This document shows positions 16,301-25,704 of a DNA stretch of 64,000 nt, piece by piece. The notes beneath the pieces were generated by a model, which searched no databases, was not told where the DNA came from, and was given only the letters and a program-made list of their open reading frames with translations. Position numbers and translations under genes: made by a program. Source of the DNA: Bacteroides ndongoniae (GTDB taxonomy: Bacteria > Bacteroidota > Bacteroidia > Bacteroidales > Bacteroidaceae); the NCBI RefSeq assembly GCF_900108345.1, contig NZ_FNVV01000014.1, positions 1 through 64,000 of the forward strand, in the 5' to 3' direction. Positions within the stretch are counted from its first letter, which is position 1. Every line of letters begins with the position of its first letter.

Positions 16301-19091
16301 AAGTATTATCGTTGGTGTTATCGAAATTTTCCTCCGTAATTGCAAAATCCGTTACCTGATTGGCGACATAAGAGACCGCCTTGTTGGTATCACTATGTGG
16401 AAATGCTATGGCGAATCCGATAAATGGTTCATCGTTTTTTGTATCAGTGGTTGTATCCGTTAATCCTGACACATTTGAAAATGCAGGATTTAATGGATAA
16501 ATCATAAGTAATGGAGTCTGTTTTGACCGGAACTCTTGTCTCACGAGCTGGGGGGAGGGATAATCATGTTTCCACTCTTCACCGGCTTTGAATTTTCGGT
16601 CTCTCGTCTCGTCAAGTGCATCCGACAGCATGTCAGCGGGAAGGTCGATGAATTCATCCGTTGGATTGCCGACGATATGATTCTTACGAATATAGTATGT
16701 CTTAGAATTCTGGGCATCTTTTGCCTGTCTACGAATAAAACAACCCACTTGCACGCCGTTGGAGAAAGTGTGGACACACGTGTTTTTATCGACATTCTTA
16801 CTCATCAAGGCAATATTCCAGGAAATGAGTTCTCCGACTTCATTCAGTTCCCTAATATAGTCGCATATAAGATCCAGATTTACCTTAGTCAGGGATTCTG
16901 GAAGTTGGAATCGAGACAGATAGTCACATATGATATCAGAAGATACACCAGTCCACAGATAGTCGCTCTTGATTCTGTCTGGAGTACCAAGCTCCGAAAG
17001 AAGACTGTCCGTTACCGCCAGATTGTTCCGTTTGGAAATCGAATTCTGAAGCAACTGATAGGTCTCTACAAGACGACCTGCCCATGAAACCTGAATATTT
17101 CTTGTATGGCGCATTTTGGATATGGATGTTATCTGCAGTTGTCCAGGATGAGTACGAACCTTCAGGGCATAGTTCTCTGGTGTCCCACCTGATTCTGCCA
17201 GATATCTGAACTCTTCCCGCAGTTCGTCACTGGCAAGAGTTATGTGTCGATACCATTCATTCAGTTCGTTACTGGTAAAGAGCCGACAAAGGTCCACATA
17301 GCCGGGACGATATCCGAACCATCGTCCCATCTGCATCAATGTGTCGTACATTTTTGAGGCGCGCAAGAAATAGCTTACAGACAGGCCCTCAAGTGTAAGA
17401 CCCCGAGACAACTTGTCACCTCCAATGGCAATAACTGAAATGCCGTTTTTTTCATTCTCATAATATGTTAAACTGTCCCCAGATGTACCGTTGATGGATT
17501 TGACCTCAATTTTCTGTACCGCTCGATATAGCAGAGGCTTAATCTCATCCCACGTATGAAGCCTCATTCGGTTGTCAACTCGGGACAGAACGGGTGAATT
17601 CATAATTTCTCGGGTAATGCTACAATACGAACGATAGGTTGGAGTATCTTCCTCGAAAATTTGGCGAAACTCTTCCATTATGGTCGGATCATTCGCCTCG
17701 ATTTCACTCTTGTAATACTTGAATAGACGATCAATGATTATCTTGAGGTGATTTTGCCATGCCTGAAAACGGGACACATGAATCAGCATGGAGTTATGCT
17801 TGTTTTCCTGCCCCCGTGCAATGCGTATGGAACAAGTAATAATAAAACACTTAATGGCCGTTTTTAACGATTCCGGAATATCATCTATGGTTGGTTTTGG
17901 ATCATCTCTTCTATGCCCTGCAGGAACGAATGTATCACTATCCGTAACCGGGAAGACAATAGGCAAAAGATCTTCGTTCCCATCGGGATTTGCCGAAGTT
18001 CCAAAGACCTTCTCAGGACCAATGTAGTTGTCCGGAGCCGGGAGGTTTATAATGAAATCCTTTGGAAAAAGATCGTCCTTGTCAAGAGGAATAAAGATAT
18101 TGGCAAACGGTGTGGCCGTGTAACCGACATAGGCAGACCGGTTAAACAACTTGATGATCTTACATATGTTTTTATTTATGGCGGTCGGGTCATCACCATC
18201 CCGACTGGTATTTATGGAGGCATTGTCCGCTTCGTCGTCAATAAGAAGCAGGGACTTGTTGGCTATGATATCGTGAGTTGATTGTGATTTTAACCAACTG
18301 TATAATCGTTTGAGTACAGATACATTTTTCTTTATCACAAGAATAATCGGCTGTGGATTGTTGAAGTTGAAGCCGGCAGTATTTGCTGCTTGTTTAGTAA
18401 AATCTCCTCTTTCTGTACTAGTCGTGTAGGAATTGGCAATGGCATTGTCAAATCCCGGAATAAGTCCTACTCCAATCCGTATGGTTCGATTCATGTCGTA
18501 TGCTCTGGTATTCTGTGTGTCAAATCCCAAGAATCCTTCATCTATACGGGTCTGTGTCTGACTTCTCAGATTATTGTGTATACCGGCCAATATGATAATC
18601 AGATTGAATCCAGCATCGGCTGCTTTACAAATAAGTCCCGTATAGTTGGCCGTTTTACCAGACTGCACTTGTCCAACGACAAGTCCTTTCTTATTAATGA
18701 TAACATCATCGCGCTGTGGATTAAACAACTTGTCCAAAATACGATCAGTTAAATCGTCCAATTGTGAAATAACCTCCGGCGCAAAATGTTTTTGTTCGGC
18801 CAAGTACCTTTTATACCTGGTCCAAAAAAGCCATTCTGATTGACGCTCTGCTTTAAATTCTTTTAACCAAGGAATCCGAGCATCACGTCCTTCCAGAATC
18901 TGGTATGTATCCACTTTTACATTGTAGATAGCCAACAGACTCTTTTTTAATTCGGTTTTGTCCAGTCCTGCATACATGGGGATACTGGTAACGTCGGAAA
19001 TAGCTTGATTTATTTCATCATCACTCACTCCAAGTTTAAATCCGATTATTGCCTGACATATATTTATTGCCTTATCGTTCAATTCATTCAT
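16290..19091 (-). CDS. Z1-domain superfamily II helicase/endonuclease-like ATPase
   Basis: A 933-residue protein. An N-terminal helical part (1-130) is followed by the P-loop GQVQSGKT (140-147), the Walker B/DEAD-like segment LLLIDDEADNAS (281-292) and VGYTATPFANIF (motif III type). The second helicase lobe with the Z1 signature follows: GGDKLSRGLTLEGLSVSYF and QMGRWFGYRPGYVDLCR, where the arginines are the finger residues. This layout is the Z1 family known from restriction-modification neighbourhoods with MORC-like ATPases. It likely translocates on or remodels DNA for the partner nuclease. The 4-nt ATGA overlap with the MORC-like gene upstream and the overlap with DUF4420 downstream show tight coupling. 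Confidence 0.92.
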   Translation of the reverse strand: MNELNDKAINICQAIIGFKLGVSDDEINQAISDVTSIPMYAGLDKTELKKSLLAIYNVKVDTYQILEGRDARIPWLKEFKAERQSEWLFWTRYKRYLAEQKHFAPEVISQLDDLTDRILDKLFNPQRDDVIINKKGLVVGQVQSGKTANYTGLICKAADAGFNLIIILAGIHNNLRSQTQTRIDEGFLGFDTQNTRAYDMNRTIRIGVGLIPGFDNAIANSYTTSTERGDFTKQAANTAGFNFNNPQPIILVIKKNVSVLKRLYSWLKSQSTHDIIANKSLLLIDDEADNASINTSRDGDDPTAINKNICKIIKLFNRSAYVGYTATPFANIFIPLDKDDLFPKDFIINLPAPDNYIGPEKVFGTSANPDGNEDLLPIVFPVTDSDTFVPAGHRRDDPKPTIDDIPESLKTAIKCFIITCSIRIARGQENKHNSMLIHVSRFQAWQNHLKIIIDRLFKYYKSEIEANDPTIMEEFRQIFEEDTPTYRSYCSITREIMNSPVLSRVDNRMRLHTWDEIKPLLYRAVQKIEVKSINGTSGDSLTYYENEKNGISVIAIGGDKLSRGLTLEGLSVSYFLRASKMYDTLMQMGRWFGYRPGYVDLCRLFTSNELNEWYRHITLASDELREEFRYLAESGGTPENYALKVRTHPGQLQITSISKMRHTRNIQVSWAGRLVETYQLLQNSISKRNNLAVTDSLLSELGTPDRIKSDYLWTGVSSDIICDYLSRFQLPESLTKVNLDLICDYIRELNEVGELISWNIALMSKNVDKNTCVHTFSNGVQVGCFIRRQAKDAQNSKTYYIRKNHIVGNPTDEFIDLPADMLSDALDETRDRKFKAGEEWKHDYPSPQLVRQEFRSKQTPLLMIYPLNPAFSNVSGLTDTTTDTKNDEPFIGFAIAFPHSDTNKAVSYVANQVTDFAITEENFDNTNDNTYDE

Positions 19092-20557
19092 TGCAGTTCA
19101 TTTATTAAGTCTTCGTATTCATTGAAAGGTTCCATTTGTTTAAGAGCCAATTTAGACTGTTCCAGAGTTAGGCCTTGTGCGAGTTGTTCTTCATGGATTC
19201 TTCTTATCATTGTGTTAATCAACTTAGGATCCATATCTGAATAGGGCTGTTTTTGACTATCGTCATCGTTAGCTTCCCGAACATAAATGGTTTTGGCTGG
19301 TATGGATTCCTCTACGAATTTCAGTAGCATATCAATGGCCAAATCTGGGTTCTCTTTAGCAAGTTCACGTATGTTACGAATAAGCGTATGCTCTCGATTG
19401 ACGATGAAGGACCATTTGTTGTCCTTCTTCTTTTCCAACCACAGACTTTGAAAATCCTGTCCGGCCCTCTGTTTCAGAATGCGCCCACGGTGCCTATACA
19501 CTTCGGATCCCTTATTACAAGCCAATCTGGCATAGGATTCAAGCTGCTGTCTACATCCCACTGGAGGAAATGCTTTGGCCTTTCTGATGTCTATCTGCCA
19601 ATCAGAATCCAAACTGTTGGGTAGATTAATTTGTATTCGTACCAGTTTGTAGGCTTCTTCCTTGCGAAATAATCCCAGCCAGTCTCCGGCCAACAACAAA
19701 CGGTTCCCACGATAGACATAGAAGCCTTGGTGTGCAGAGAATCCGAAGATTCCTTCAGCTTCTTTGTATGCTGTTTCTGAAGAAAAATTATTTTTGTGAG
19801 GCAAAATAAACCCCTTAACAGTTACATGTTCTCCAATTTGTTCAGACGGCATGATCTGTACCTTACTCTCCTTTGGACAGAAAGGATTCCATGGAGCTAT
19901 TTCATGCCCACACCAATGTATTGTGATGGATTTGGTCTCAAGAAAACGATGAAAAGTCATTGAAAGATGCTTCTTAACCCTATCGAAAGCTTCAGAAAAC
20001 TTTCGTTTGGCATGTTCGTTCTCGATTTTTGTTGTAGTCGGTATAATCCGATCCGGATCTGTCCAGATAACAATGGTACCGGATGTAAGACCATCCAATT
20101 CATGCTCAAAACCTTCAGGAAGCCAATGGATCAGTTCCCATCGGTCACTGCGAGCAACGTGATCCAAACTCCAAGTCCAGAATTCAGGAGACTGGCCTTG
20201 AATTTTGCTCATGACTGTCAGCGTACGACATTGAGAAAATGACGCGGTTTTTAAACCAAGACCGAAACGTCCCAAATCAGTTACAGCACGTTTTTCCAGC
20301 GGATTCTGTGCTCCAGGTCGCATGGCCTGAATGATTTCGTCTCCAGTCATCCCATGCCCATCATCCATGATCGTTATGACGGAGTTTCCTCCTTTCCAGA
20401 TCCGATTGATCCATACATTCTTAGCCGATGCGGATATCGAATTGTCTACGATATCCGCAACGGCAGTTTCCAAGGTGTAGCCAATGGCTCGAAATGTTTC
20501 GATCATTGCTGCTGCTCTTGGAATAGCAGAAGCTGTACCTAAAACAGAGAAATCCAT
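19088..20557 (-). CDS. MORC/MutL-like GHKL ATPase
   Basis: A 489-residue protein. The GHKL fold is at the N-terminus: TAVADIVDNSISA (N-box with D35 and N39), IMDDGHGM (64-70) and LGRFGLGLKTASFSQC (95-110). A second domain of the GyrB-S5 type appears to follow up to about 330, with YRGNRLLLAGDW. The C-terminal part is charged. Prokaryotic MORC homologues of this type were described in operons with Z1 helicases, REase-fold proteins and methyltransferases (Iyer, Abhiman and Aravind, recalled, not checked), and this operon fits that description. It probably acts as an ATP-driven DNA clamp. It starts 3 nt after the DUF3883 gene. Confidence 0.9.
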   Translation of the reverse strand: MDFSVLGTASAIPRAAAMIETFRAIGYTLETAVADIVDNSISASAKNVWINRIWKGGNSVITIMDDGHGMTGDEIIQAMRPGAQNPLEKRAVTDLGRFGLGLKTASFSQCRTLTVMSKIQGQSPEFWTWSLDHVARSDRWELIHWLPEGFEHELDGLTSGTIVIWTDPDRIIPTTTKIENEHAKRKFSEAFDRVKKHLSMTFHRFLETKSITIHWCGHEIAPWNPFCPKESKVQIMPSEQIGEHVTVKGFILPHKNNFSSETAYKEAEGIFGFSAHQGFYVYRGNRLLLAGDWLGLFRKEEAYKLVRIQINLPNSLDSDWQIDIRKAKAFPPVGCRQQLESYARLACNKGSEVYRHRGRILKQRAGQDFQSLWLEKKKDNKWSFIVNREHTLIRNIRELAKENPDLAIDMLLKFVEESIPAKTIYVREANDDDSQKQPYSDMDPKLINTMIRRIHEEQLAQGLTLEQSKLALKQMEPFNEYEDLINELQ

Positions 20558-20560
20558 CCT

Positions 20561-21331
20561 TTATTTATTTTTTATTAATTCTTCTTTAGAAACCGAGTAA
20601 GTCGTTTGAGTTATCTGTATCGATCTTTTAATAACTTTAAGGCTGTTATAAGGATCACGTATGAATTGAAACTCTGGTGTTGAATCAAGATTGCTCACAA
20701 TACACAAATAATATCGTTCACCACAGATCATGGCCGTCTTCCATTCCTTTTCCGTCAGAAGAATACCCCCATAATCATCAGTTATTCCCTTAACCTCAAT
20801 GCAAAAATTCTCTGATCCAGAATGTATGCGAAAATCATAACCACATCCCTCTGCCGTACAATCTTCTAAAGCTCCAGATATTGGAAATCCTGTTTGAGCA
20901 TGATACTCCTTGAAATGTGTTTCAGCTCTTTTGCCAGTCATGACCCGTAACGCAAAGCTGGCACTCTGAGCATCCTGTTTTTTGTCTAACATCTGAGAAA
21001 CTATTGGTTTCCAGCTTTTTGTTTTATTATGTTCAAGAATATCCCATACAAGTGCACACATATCAGATTCAGACTCCTGATCAAACAAATCTATAGTTCG
21101 ACTGATTATTTTGGGCATCGGCCTATTGTACCAACCTTTTCTCCACTTATATACAGGATCAAACTCATCTCGGCGAAGTTTAATATATATTTTATTTGCC
21201 CCAAGTTTTTCTGCACACTTAGTAAATGCTTCTGAAAAAGATTTGTACCCTAGATGCTCAATGGCAATCTTATCATATTTTGCCAAATAGAAAGCTACTA
21301 TCGTCGCATATATATTTTTCGTTGCTATCAT
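20561..21331 (-). CDS. DUF3883 (PD-(D/E)XK-like) protein
   Basis: A 256-residue protein. The C-terminal half has the DUF3883 pattern: CGYDFRIHS (D166), FCIEVKGI (E179, K181) and the following GGILLTEKEWKTA helix. This is a restriction-endonuclease-like core. The N-terminal ~130 residues contain a conserved-looking basic stretch (YKWRKGWYNRP) of unknown role. The start overlaps the methyltransferase stop by one base (TAATG). A related DUF3883-like end occurs on the large GHKL protein at 5568-8726 in the same island. It may provide a second nuclease or a DNA-sensing domain in the MORC/Z1 system. Confidence 0.82.
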   Translation of the reverse strand: MIATKNIYATIVAFYLAKYDKIAIEHLGYKSFSEAFTKCAEKLGANKIYIKLRRDEFDPVYKWRKGWYNRPMPKIISRTIDLFDQESESDMCALVWDILEHNKTKSWKPIVSQMLDKKQDAQSASFALRVMTGKRAETHFKEYHAQTGFPISGALEDCTAEGCGYDFRIHSGSENFCIEVKGITDDYGGILLTEKEWKTAMICGERYYLCIVSNLDSTPEFQFIRDPYNSLKVIKRSIQITQTTYSVSKEELIKNK

Positions 21332-22629
21332 TATAACATTTTTTTTATAGCTTCAGCAATTCTCTGTGCCAATACAACGGGGACGGCATTGCCAATCTGT
21401 TTGAAGGCAGATGTTCGGCTCCCTTCAAAAAAGTAATCGTCTGGAAATGATTGTAGACGAGCCGCCTCTCTAACCGTAATGGATCGTACTGTTTCCAATG
21501 TCGGATTTAACGTTGGATAAATATAGTAATGGCCATCCATGGCTATGTGCGCTACTACAGTATGACAGCATCCGTAAGGATCGACAACATTGAAACGATT
21601 AAGAAAAATCTTTGTATTTCGATGAGTCTGCAACTCCATCGGTAGTTGCGCGTAGTTTAATCGCTGGTGCTCATTTAACCACTTGTCAACAGCAATTTTG
21701 TATATTTTTCGATCATTTTCATTTGTTGGTCTGGCAACGTGCTGAGTTGTAAAATTAAACTTGCCACGTATTCCAGACTTATTGAGGTACGGCATTTCGG
21801 ACAGAGGTTTGACATACGAAACGACTTCGCTGAATTTTCCTTCTCCCGCTTTTCGCACAGGCAAATCCGAGAACAAATCCCGCAGAACCTGATAAGGACA
21901 CTTTTCCACGGGAAGTTCCGGATAATGATATGGACTTTTTATCCCTTTTACAATGCGTTTCCAACCTACAATAATAACTCTTTGCCGATTTTGCAATACT
22001 CCATGTTGGGACGCAACCTGAACTTTACAGTCCATATCATAGCCGAGTTCTTCAACCAATCGTTTAAGATCCGCGAAAGGTTCACCTCGCTTAGCGGTCA
22101 GTAGTCCCAATACATTCTCGAATACGAACATTTCGGGATCATAGCGTTTAATAAATTGCACGTAATATTTGTACAATTCATTTCGAGGATCTTCCTCAAC
22201 TTTCTTACCCATACGAGCTCTTCCAGCGACAGAATACGCTTGGCAAGGTGGTCCCCCTATGATAATATCCACTTTGTTGTTTCCTTTGAGCTGATCTACT
22301 TTCTTGAAAATACCATCAATAGTGTTCTCTCCAATAGTAGCGCATATCGTAGTATCGATTATGCTTTTGGGAACCTGATTCCACAATTTTTGTCCGTCTG
22401 TTCTTTCTTCCTTATGTTTGAGATAGTCTTCATAAATTGACAGCATTCCATTTTTCTGAAGATAGTGAAATGCAGATCTGGTCTTTAATGTGTTGCAGGC
22501 ATTCTTATCCATTTCAATGTGTGCAAGCGGTGTAAATCCAGCCCTTACAAATCCTTCGGAAAGTCCTCCTGCTCCAGCAAATAAATCTATGAATGTATAT
22601 ATTTTTGTTTTTTCCATTAATTTGATCAT
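21331..22629 (-). CDS. DNA (cytosine-5) methyltransferase
   Basis: A 432-residue m5C methyltransferase with the motifs in canonical order: FIDLFAGAGGLSEGF (motif I, SAM binding), IIGGPPCQAYS (motif IV, catalytic C129), FVFENVLGLL (motif VI), QNRQRVIIVG (motif VIII) and FKQIGNAVP (motif X). The variable target-recognition region lies roughly at 225-360; the target cannot be read from sequence. An alternative ATG at 22617 would remove four residues. It heads the seven-gene leftward operon, protects host DNA from the associated nucleases by analogy with known systems, and explains the vsr gene at the operon end. Confidence 0.95.
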   Translation of the reverse strand: MIKLMEKTKIYTFIDLFAGAGGLSEGFVRAGFTPLAHIEMDKNACNTLKTRSAFHYLQKNGMLSIYEDYLKHKEERTDGQKLWNQVPKSIIDTTICATIGENTIDGIFKKVDQLKGNNKVDIIIGGPPCQAYSVAGRARMGKKVEEDPRNELYKYYVQFIKRYDPEMFVFENVLGLLTAKRGEPFADLKRLVEELGYDMDCKVQVASQHGVLQNRQRVIIVGWKRIVKGIKSPYHYPELPVEKCPYQVLRDLFSDLPVRKAGEGKFSEVVSYVKPLSEMPYLNKSGIRGKFNFTTQHVARPTNENDRKIYKIAVDKWLNEHQRLNYAQLPMELQTHRNTKIFLNRFNVVDPYGCCHTVVAHIAMDGHYYIYPTLNPTLETVRSITVREAARLQSFPDDYFFEGSRTSAFKQIGNAVPVVLAQRIAEAIKKML

Positions 22630-22642
22630 AGTGTATTATTTA

Positions 22643-22650
22643 CAAAGTTA
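22643..22650 (-). promoter_or_regulatory. -7 box of the restriction-like operon
   Basis: On the minus strand, TAACTTTG lies 13-20 nt before the first methyltransferase ATG at 22629. No convincing -33 box is visible. The very short leader would start transcription near 22637. Confidence 0.5.
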
Positions 22651-22751
22651 GCAAATTTAATTAATAATCTACATATATGCTTTGATTATCTGCTGTAATT
22701 TTTGCAAAATGGAGATATTAAATTTAATCGATGATTTATCGGTGTGATTTT

Positions 22752-22780
22752 ATGAAGGAGAGGTTTTTCCTCTCCTTCAT
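22752..22780 (-). terminator. strong hairpin ending the mobilisation transcript
   Basis: A perfect 12-bp stem, ATGAAGGAGAGG and CCTCTCCTTCAT, has a 5-nt T/A loop and is just past the stop of the small protein gene at 22794. It separates the mob genes from the methyltransferase promoter. Confidence 0.75.
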
Positions 22781-22793
22781 AAAGATACCTATA

Positions 22794-23198
22794 TTACACC
22801 TCTAATTCCTTCAACGACAACCCATAATTATATTGTCCGAAAAATCCTCTGTGGATAAGTTTCAAACCAAGGGTCTGATAATACTTGTAATCATCATCCT
22901 CGGTGCAGAGGTATTTGTAACCATAGCGCGGGGCGTACTCCTTGAAGAAACGGGCAAGGTCTTTCAGGTTTTCCTGTTGGTTTCGTTTGAAGTTGCTGCG
23001 CACAATGATAATGCTCCAGTCGGGGATGCTGCCAACACCACAACTGTATTCCCAGAAACGGATGTATAAATCCATTTCGCCTACATGGACAGAAACACAA
23101 ATGCCGTTGGCGTTGTGCATAACGGAACAGCAGTTTCTGTAACCGAATCTTTCACACAAATAGAGATTGAAATCGTAAATAAAATCGGAATAGTTCAT
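22794..23198 (-). CDS. hypothetical protein next to the relaxase gene
   Basis: A 134-residue protein that I do not recognise. It is rich in aromatic residues and cysteines (YLCERFGYRNCC, FWEYSCGVG) and ends with a segment (YKYLCTEDDDYKYYQTLGLKL) that vaguely recalls the end of an acetyltransferase fold; this is not enough for a call. It follows the relaxase gene by 35 nt on the same strand and precedes a strong terminator, so it belongs to the mobilisation transcript. Codon use looks like its neighbours and the frame is intact. Confidence 0.6.
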   Translation of the reverse strand: MNYSDFIYDFNLYLCERFGYRNCCSVMHNANGICVSVHVGEMDLYIRFWEYSCGVGSIPDWSIIIVRSNFKRNQQENLKDLARFFKEYAPRYGYKYLCTEDDDYKYYQTLGLKLIHRGFFGQYNYGLSLKELEV

Positions 23199-23233
23199 AA
23201 TAATTTGAATTTTGATGGTTAATAAAAAATTAA

Positions 23234-24175
23234 TTATAGACTGAAACCTCGCTTACGTTTCGGTTTCTTTTTCTTCTTTTTAAGCCGGTTGGCTTGTATC
23301 GCTTCCTCCGTATCATAATCCGTAGGAGAGGGCGTGAACAGTCCCAGACTGATACCGAGATGGTTCTCCTGCTGGTATTCATGCCGAGGTTCCTCGCGTA
23401 TGATTTCTGCCTGTTGTATCTGACGCTGGTTCATAGTAGCAGAAAGAGCGTTATATCTCAGTTCCTGGTCGATGTTCAGGTAACTGAACTGACGGTCAAT
23501 CTTGGAACCGCTAAAGGTCAGTTGGTCACATGTGAACTTGACACCTTGCATCTCTCCGGTCGTGCGACTTAGCTTCCATTGCGTATCAATTCCGTATTTC
23601 CGTAAGGCCAGTCTCAGCTCACTCCAGCTTCGGGCATTCGGAACTTCTCGTTTCAAGGCATGATAGATAAAATACTTTACCTTGTCGTGATGACGCAACC
23701 GCATGAAATTGACATGCTCTTTTCCTTCGGCAAAATGCAAGCGGTAACGGGCTGTCAGCATCTTGCAGACCTTTTCGTTTCGGTAACGGTCGTTCTTGTC
23801 GCTGATGGTGCGGCCGTCATTATCTACCCGGTTGTAAACGATGTGACAATGCGGATGGTCACGGTCTATATGCCGGGCGATGATGAACTGCGTGTTCGCA
23901 ATTCCCATCAGCTTCATATAGTCGTGGGCGATTCTCAACATCAGTCCATCATCGTCACGGATGCGGTCTCCGTCTTCTGCGGAGAAACTCAATGATATAT
24001 GGCCAACCTTGCTCTTGACCTTGTCGTTCAGTAAAGTCTGCAACTCGAATTGTTCCGCTATTTCTTCAGGCGAGCCGTAGACACCAACCGCTTTCAGCAG
24101 GCGCGATTTATCTTCTTTCAGCACATAGTTTACGCACCCGGAAAACGATGTGCCCTTGACAATTTTACCGATCAT
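23234..24175 (-). CDS. MobA/VirD2-like relaxase (mobilisation protein)
   Basis: A 313-residue relaxase. The N-terminus MIGKIVKGTSFSGCVNYV carries the likely nicking tyrosine (Y17). The metal-binding histidine cluster RHIDRDHPHCHIVYNRVD is the classical third motif. The order and length fit the relaxases of Bacteroides mobilisable elements, which nick at oriT and pilot the strand through a helper mating pore. The C-terminal ~60 residues are basic (KKKKKKPKRKRG). It overlaps the MobC-like gene by 11 nt. A candidate oriT hairpin lies upstream of that gene. Confidence 0.92.
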   Translation of the reverse strand: MIGKIVKGTSFSGCVNYVLKEDKSRLLKAVGVYGSPEEIAEQFELQTLLNDKVKSKVGHISLSFSAEDGDRIRDDDGLMLRIAHDYMKLMGIANTQFIIARHIDRDHPHCHIVYNRVDNDGRTISDKNDRYRNEKVCKMLTARYRLHFAEGKEHVNFMRLRHHDKVKYFIYHALKREVPNARSWSELRLALRKYGIDTQWKLSRTTGEMQGVKFTCDQLTFSGSKIDRQFSYLNIDQELRYNALSATMNQRQIQQAEIIREEPRHEYQQENHLGISLGLFTPSPTDYDTEEAIQANRLKKKKKKPKRKRGFSL

Positions 24176-24473
24176 CCTTGAGCTGTTTTATGAGTTGTGA
24201 AATCTGTTGAACGGCGGTACTGCACTCATCGGCCACATGATAAAAACCGTAAGCATTGGCTCGTCTGGCAAGCTGGTTCAGATTTGTGCTTTCGCCAATC
24301 AGTTTTCGGATGATGTCAAGATTTTCTCTCGTAATCCGTTCGCGCACTGTACCGTGTTCGATGAGTGAACGCACTACTTCGCTTTGACTGCGTTTACTAC
24401 GTCGGCTGAGTGCTCTGAGCCAGCCGAATTGTTCGTCTGTAAGACGGATTGTAACTGTATTTTTCTTGTCCAT
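24165..24473 (-). CDS. MobC-like relaxosome accessory protein
   Basis: A 102-residue basic protein. TVTIRLTDEQFGWLRALSRR is a ribbon-helix-helix-like start, and NLNQLARRANAYGFYHVADE matches the 'NLNQLA' segment of MobC-type accessory proteins. Such proteins bind near oriT and help the relaxase open the DNA. The gene overlaps the start of the relaxase gene, the usual order in Bacteroides mob modules. Confidence 0.87.
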   Translation of the reverse strand: MDKKNTVTIRLTDEQFGWLRALSRRSKRSQSEVVRSLIEHGTVRERITRENLDIIRKLIGESTNLNQLARRANAYGFYHVADECSTAVQQISQLIKQLKDDR

Positions 24474-24517
24474 AATATTCGCTTTTGAGATTAATAATTG
24501 TGACCATCGGGAGCCGT

Positions 24518-24579
24518 CTCACCTTCTTTTGAGGTGAGCAAGTGGCCGGGAAATGTAATACACCGGCATAAACTTGCTC
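24518..24579. other. candidate oriT
   Basis: Upstream of the mobC-like gene are two nested hairpins. CTCACCT (24518) pairs with AGGTGAG (24532). GAGCAAGT (24536) pairs with ACTTGCTC (24572), with an inner GCCGG/CCGGC pair (24545 and 24563). Position and structure fit an origin of transfer; the nick site cannot be fixed by eye. Confidence 0.55.
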
Positions 24580-24612
24580 CAGTGAAAAAGGAGTGAATCA
24601 GACATCTGACAA

Positions 24613-25686
24613 TCATCGTTTGAAAAGTCCTTTCCGAGTATGTTGAACCGTTGCTGAAAGCGGTGCTTTCTCCACATTAACAAGCTGTAAATCGAAAGTT
24701 TCGACCAGCGTTTTCAAAGCTGGATTTAACGTGATAAGACGATCGAAAATAACCTCCTTTGTATCTTCTCTCAGCAGAAAATCGGCGATGTCATAACCTG
24801 CATCCCGTTCTTCTTTTGTTGCGTTTCTTTCCATAAAATCGAAGAGAGAAGCCTCTATTCCTAGGCTCCGGATCATCTCCATTTTGCTGTTCCAATAGTC
24901 GGTTGCCCCAAGGTCGGGGAAGAGCAGAACACGGCGATTTCTCAATACGCTCATGGCATCCCGATTGAATGCTCCGTTCTTTCCGCCCGAAGCAATCCAG
25001 AGGTATTGCGGCAGATAGAAGCTGGATATCAAAGCGCTTTTCTCACTCTCCACAAGGGCAACCGGACGCTGCTGGTCGGAGGACAAAAGGTGCTCACCAA
25101 ACAGGCATTGCCGAAGGTTGAAATTCTCTTTCTTCAGAAGGGAATGTACCCACGTGATGTAGTTGTGCGGCTCTTTAATCCGTCTTCCGTTTTCAGGATT
25201 GTAGAGCATCACTTTTCCGGTGCGTACCCGTCCGGAAATATCTACCTGCCAGAAGACTGTAGCTCCCGGCCAATGCTTCGAGGTTCCCACATGGTAGCGT
25301 AACATCAGCTCTTCGGTAGCCTCCTGTCCGAAATGGAAACTCAGGAACTGAAACAGCTTGTTTGTGTGATACAGTTTCAGGGACTGCTTCATTATTTCCG
25401 GCTCAATGAAGGATGGCGCAGGAGGCAGACTGATATGTGGCTTTGACATCGGCACAAACTCTTCGTTCAATCGCTCTTTGGCAATCGGATTCTCGTCAAA
25501 ATACATTTTGGGCGTATAGTTATAGCCGCACTTTTGTTCATGGTTGCATCGCCCTACATAATCAGGAAAGCTGATTTGCTTCTCCGTATCGATGTATTTG
25601 GCGAAACAACTTTTGCGGTGGCAGTTCGGGCATGTATGCCGGGTGCTGACACCTTTGTATGGTTCTAATGTAAATCTGTAGTTCAT
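24613..25686 (-). CDS. CHC2/toprim-type primase-like protein
   Basis: A 357-residue protein from the ATG at 25686; the longer frame starts inside a hairpin. The N-terminus has a zinc finger of primase type (CPNCHRKSCF and CNHEQKCGY). The middle has a toprim-like core: VALVESEKSALISSF (acidic E) and VLLFPDLGATDYW (acidic D). This layout is common beside DUF3987 proteins on Bacteroides islands and plasmids. It probably primes replication of the excised circle or of the transferred strand. It follows the DUF3987 gene, separated only by a perfect 23-bp inverted repeat. Confidence 0.82.
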   Translation of the reverse strand: MNYRFTLEPYKGVSTRHTCPNCHRKSCFAKYIDTEKQISFPDYVGRCNHEQKCGYNYTPKMYFDENPIAKERLNEEFVPMSKPHISLPPAPSFIEPEIMKQSLKLYHTNKLFQFLSFHFGQEATEELMLRYHVGTSKHWPGATVFWQVDISGRVRTGKVMLYNPENGRRIKEPHNYITWVHSLLKKENFNLRQCLFGEHLLSSDQQRPVALVESEKSALISSFYLPQYLWIASGGKNGAFNRDAMSVLRNRRVLLFPDLGATDYWNSKMEMIRSLGIEASLFDFMERNATKEERDAGYDIADFLLREDTKEVIFDRLITLNPALKTLVETFDLQLVNVEKAPLSATVQHTRKGLFKR

Positions 25687-25704
25687 TTTTCTTTCTGTTT
25701 GGAT

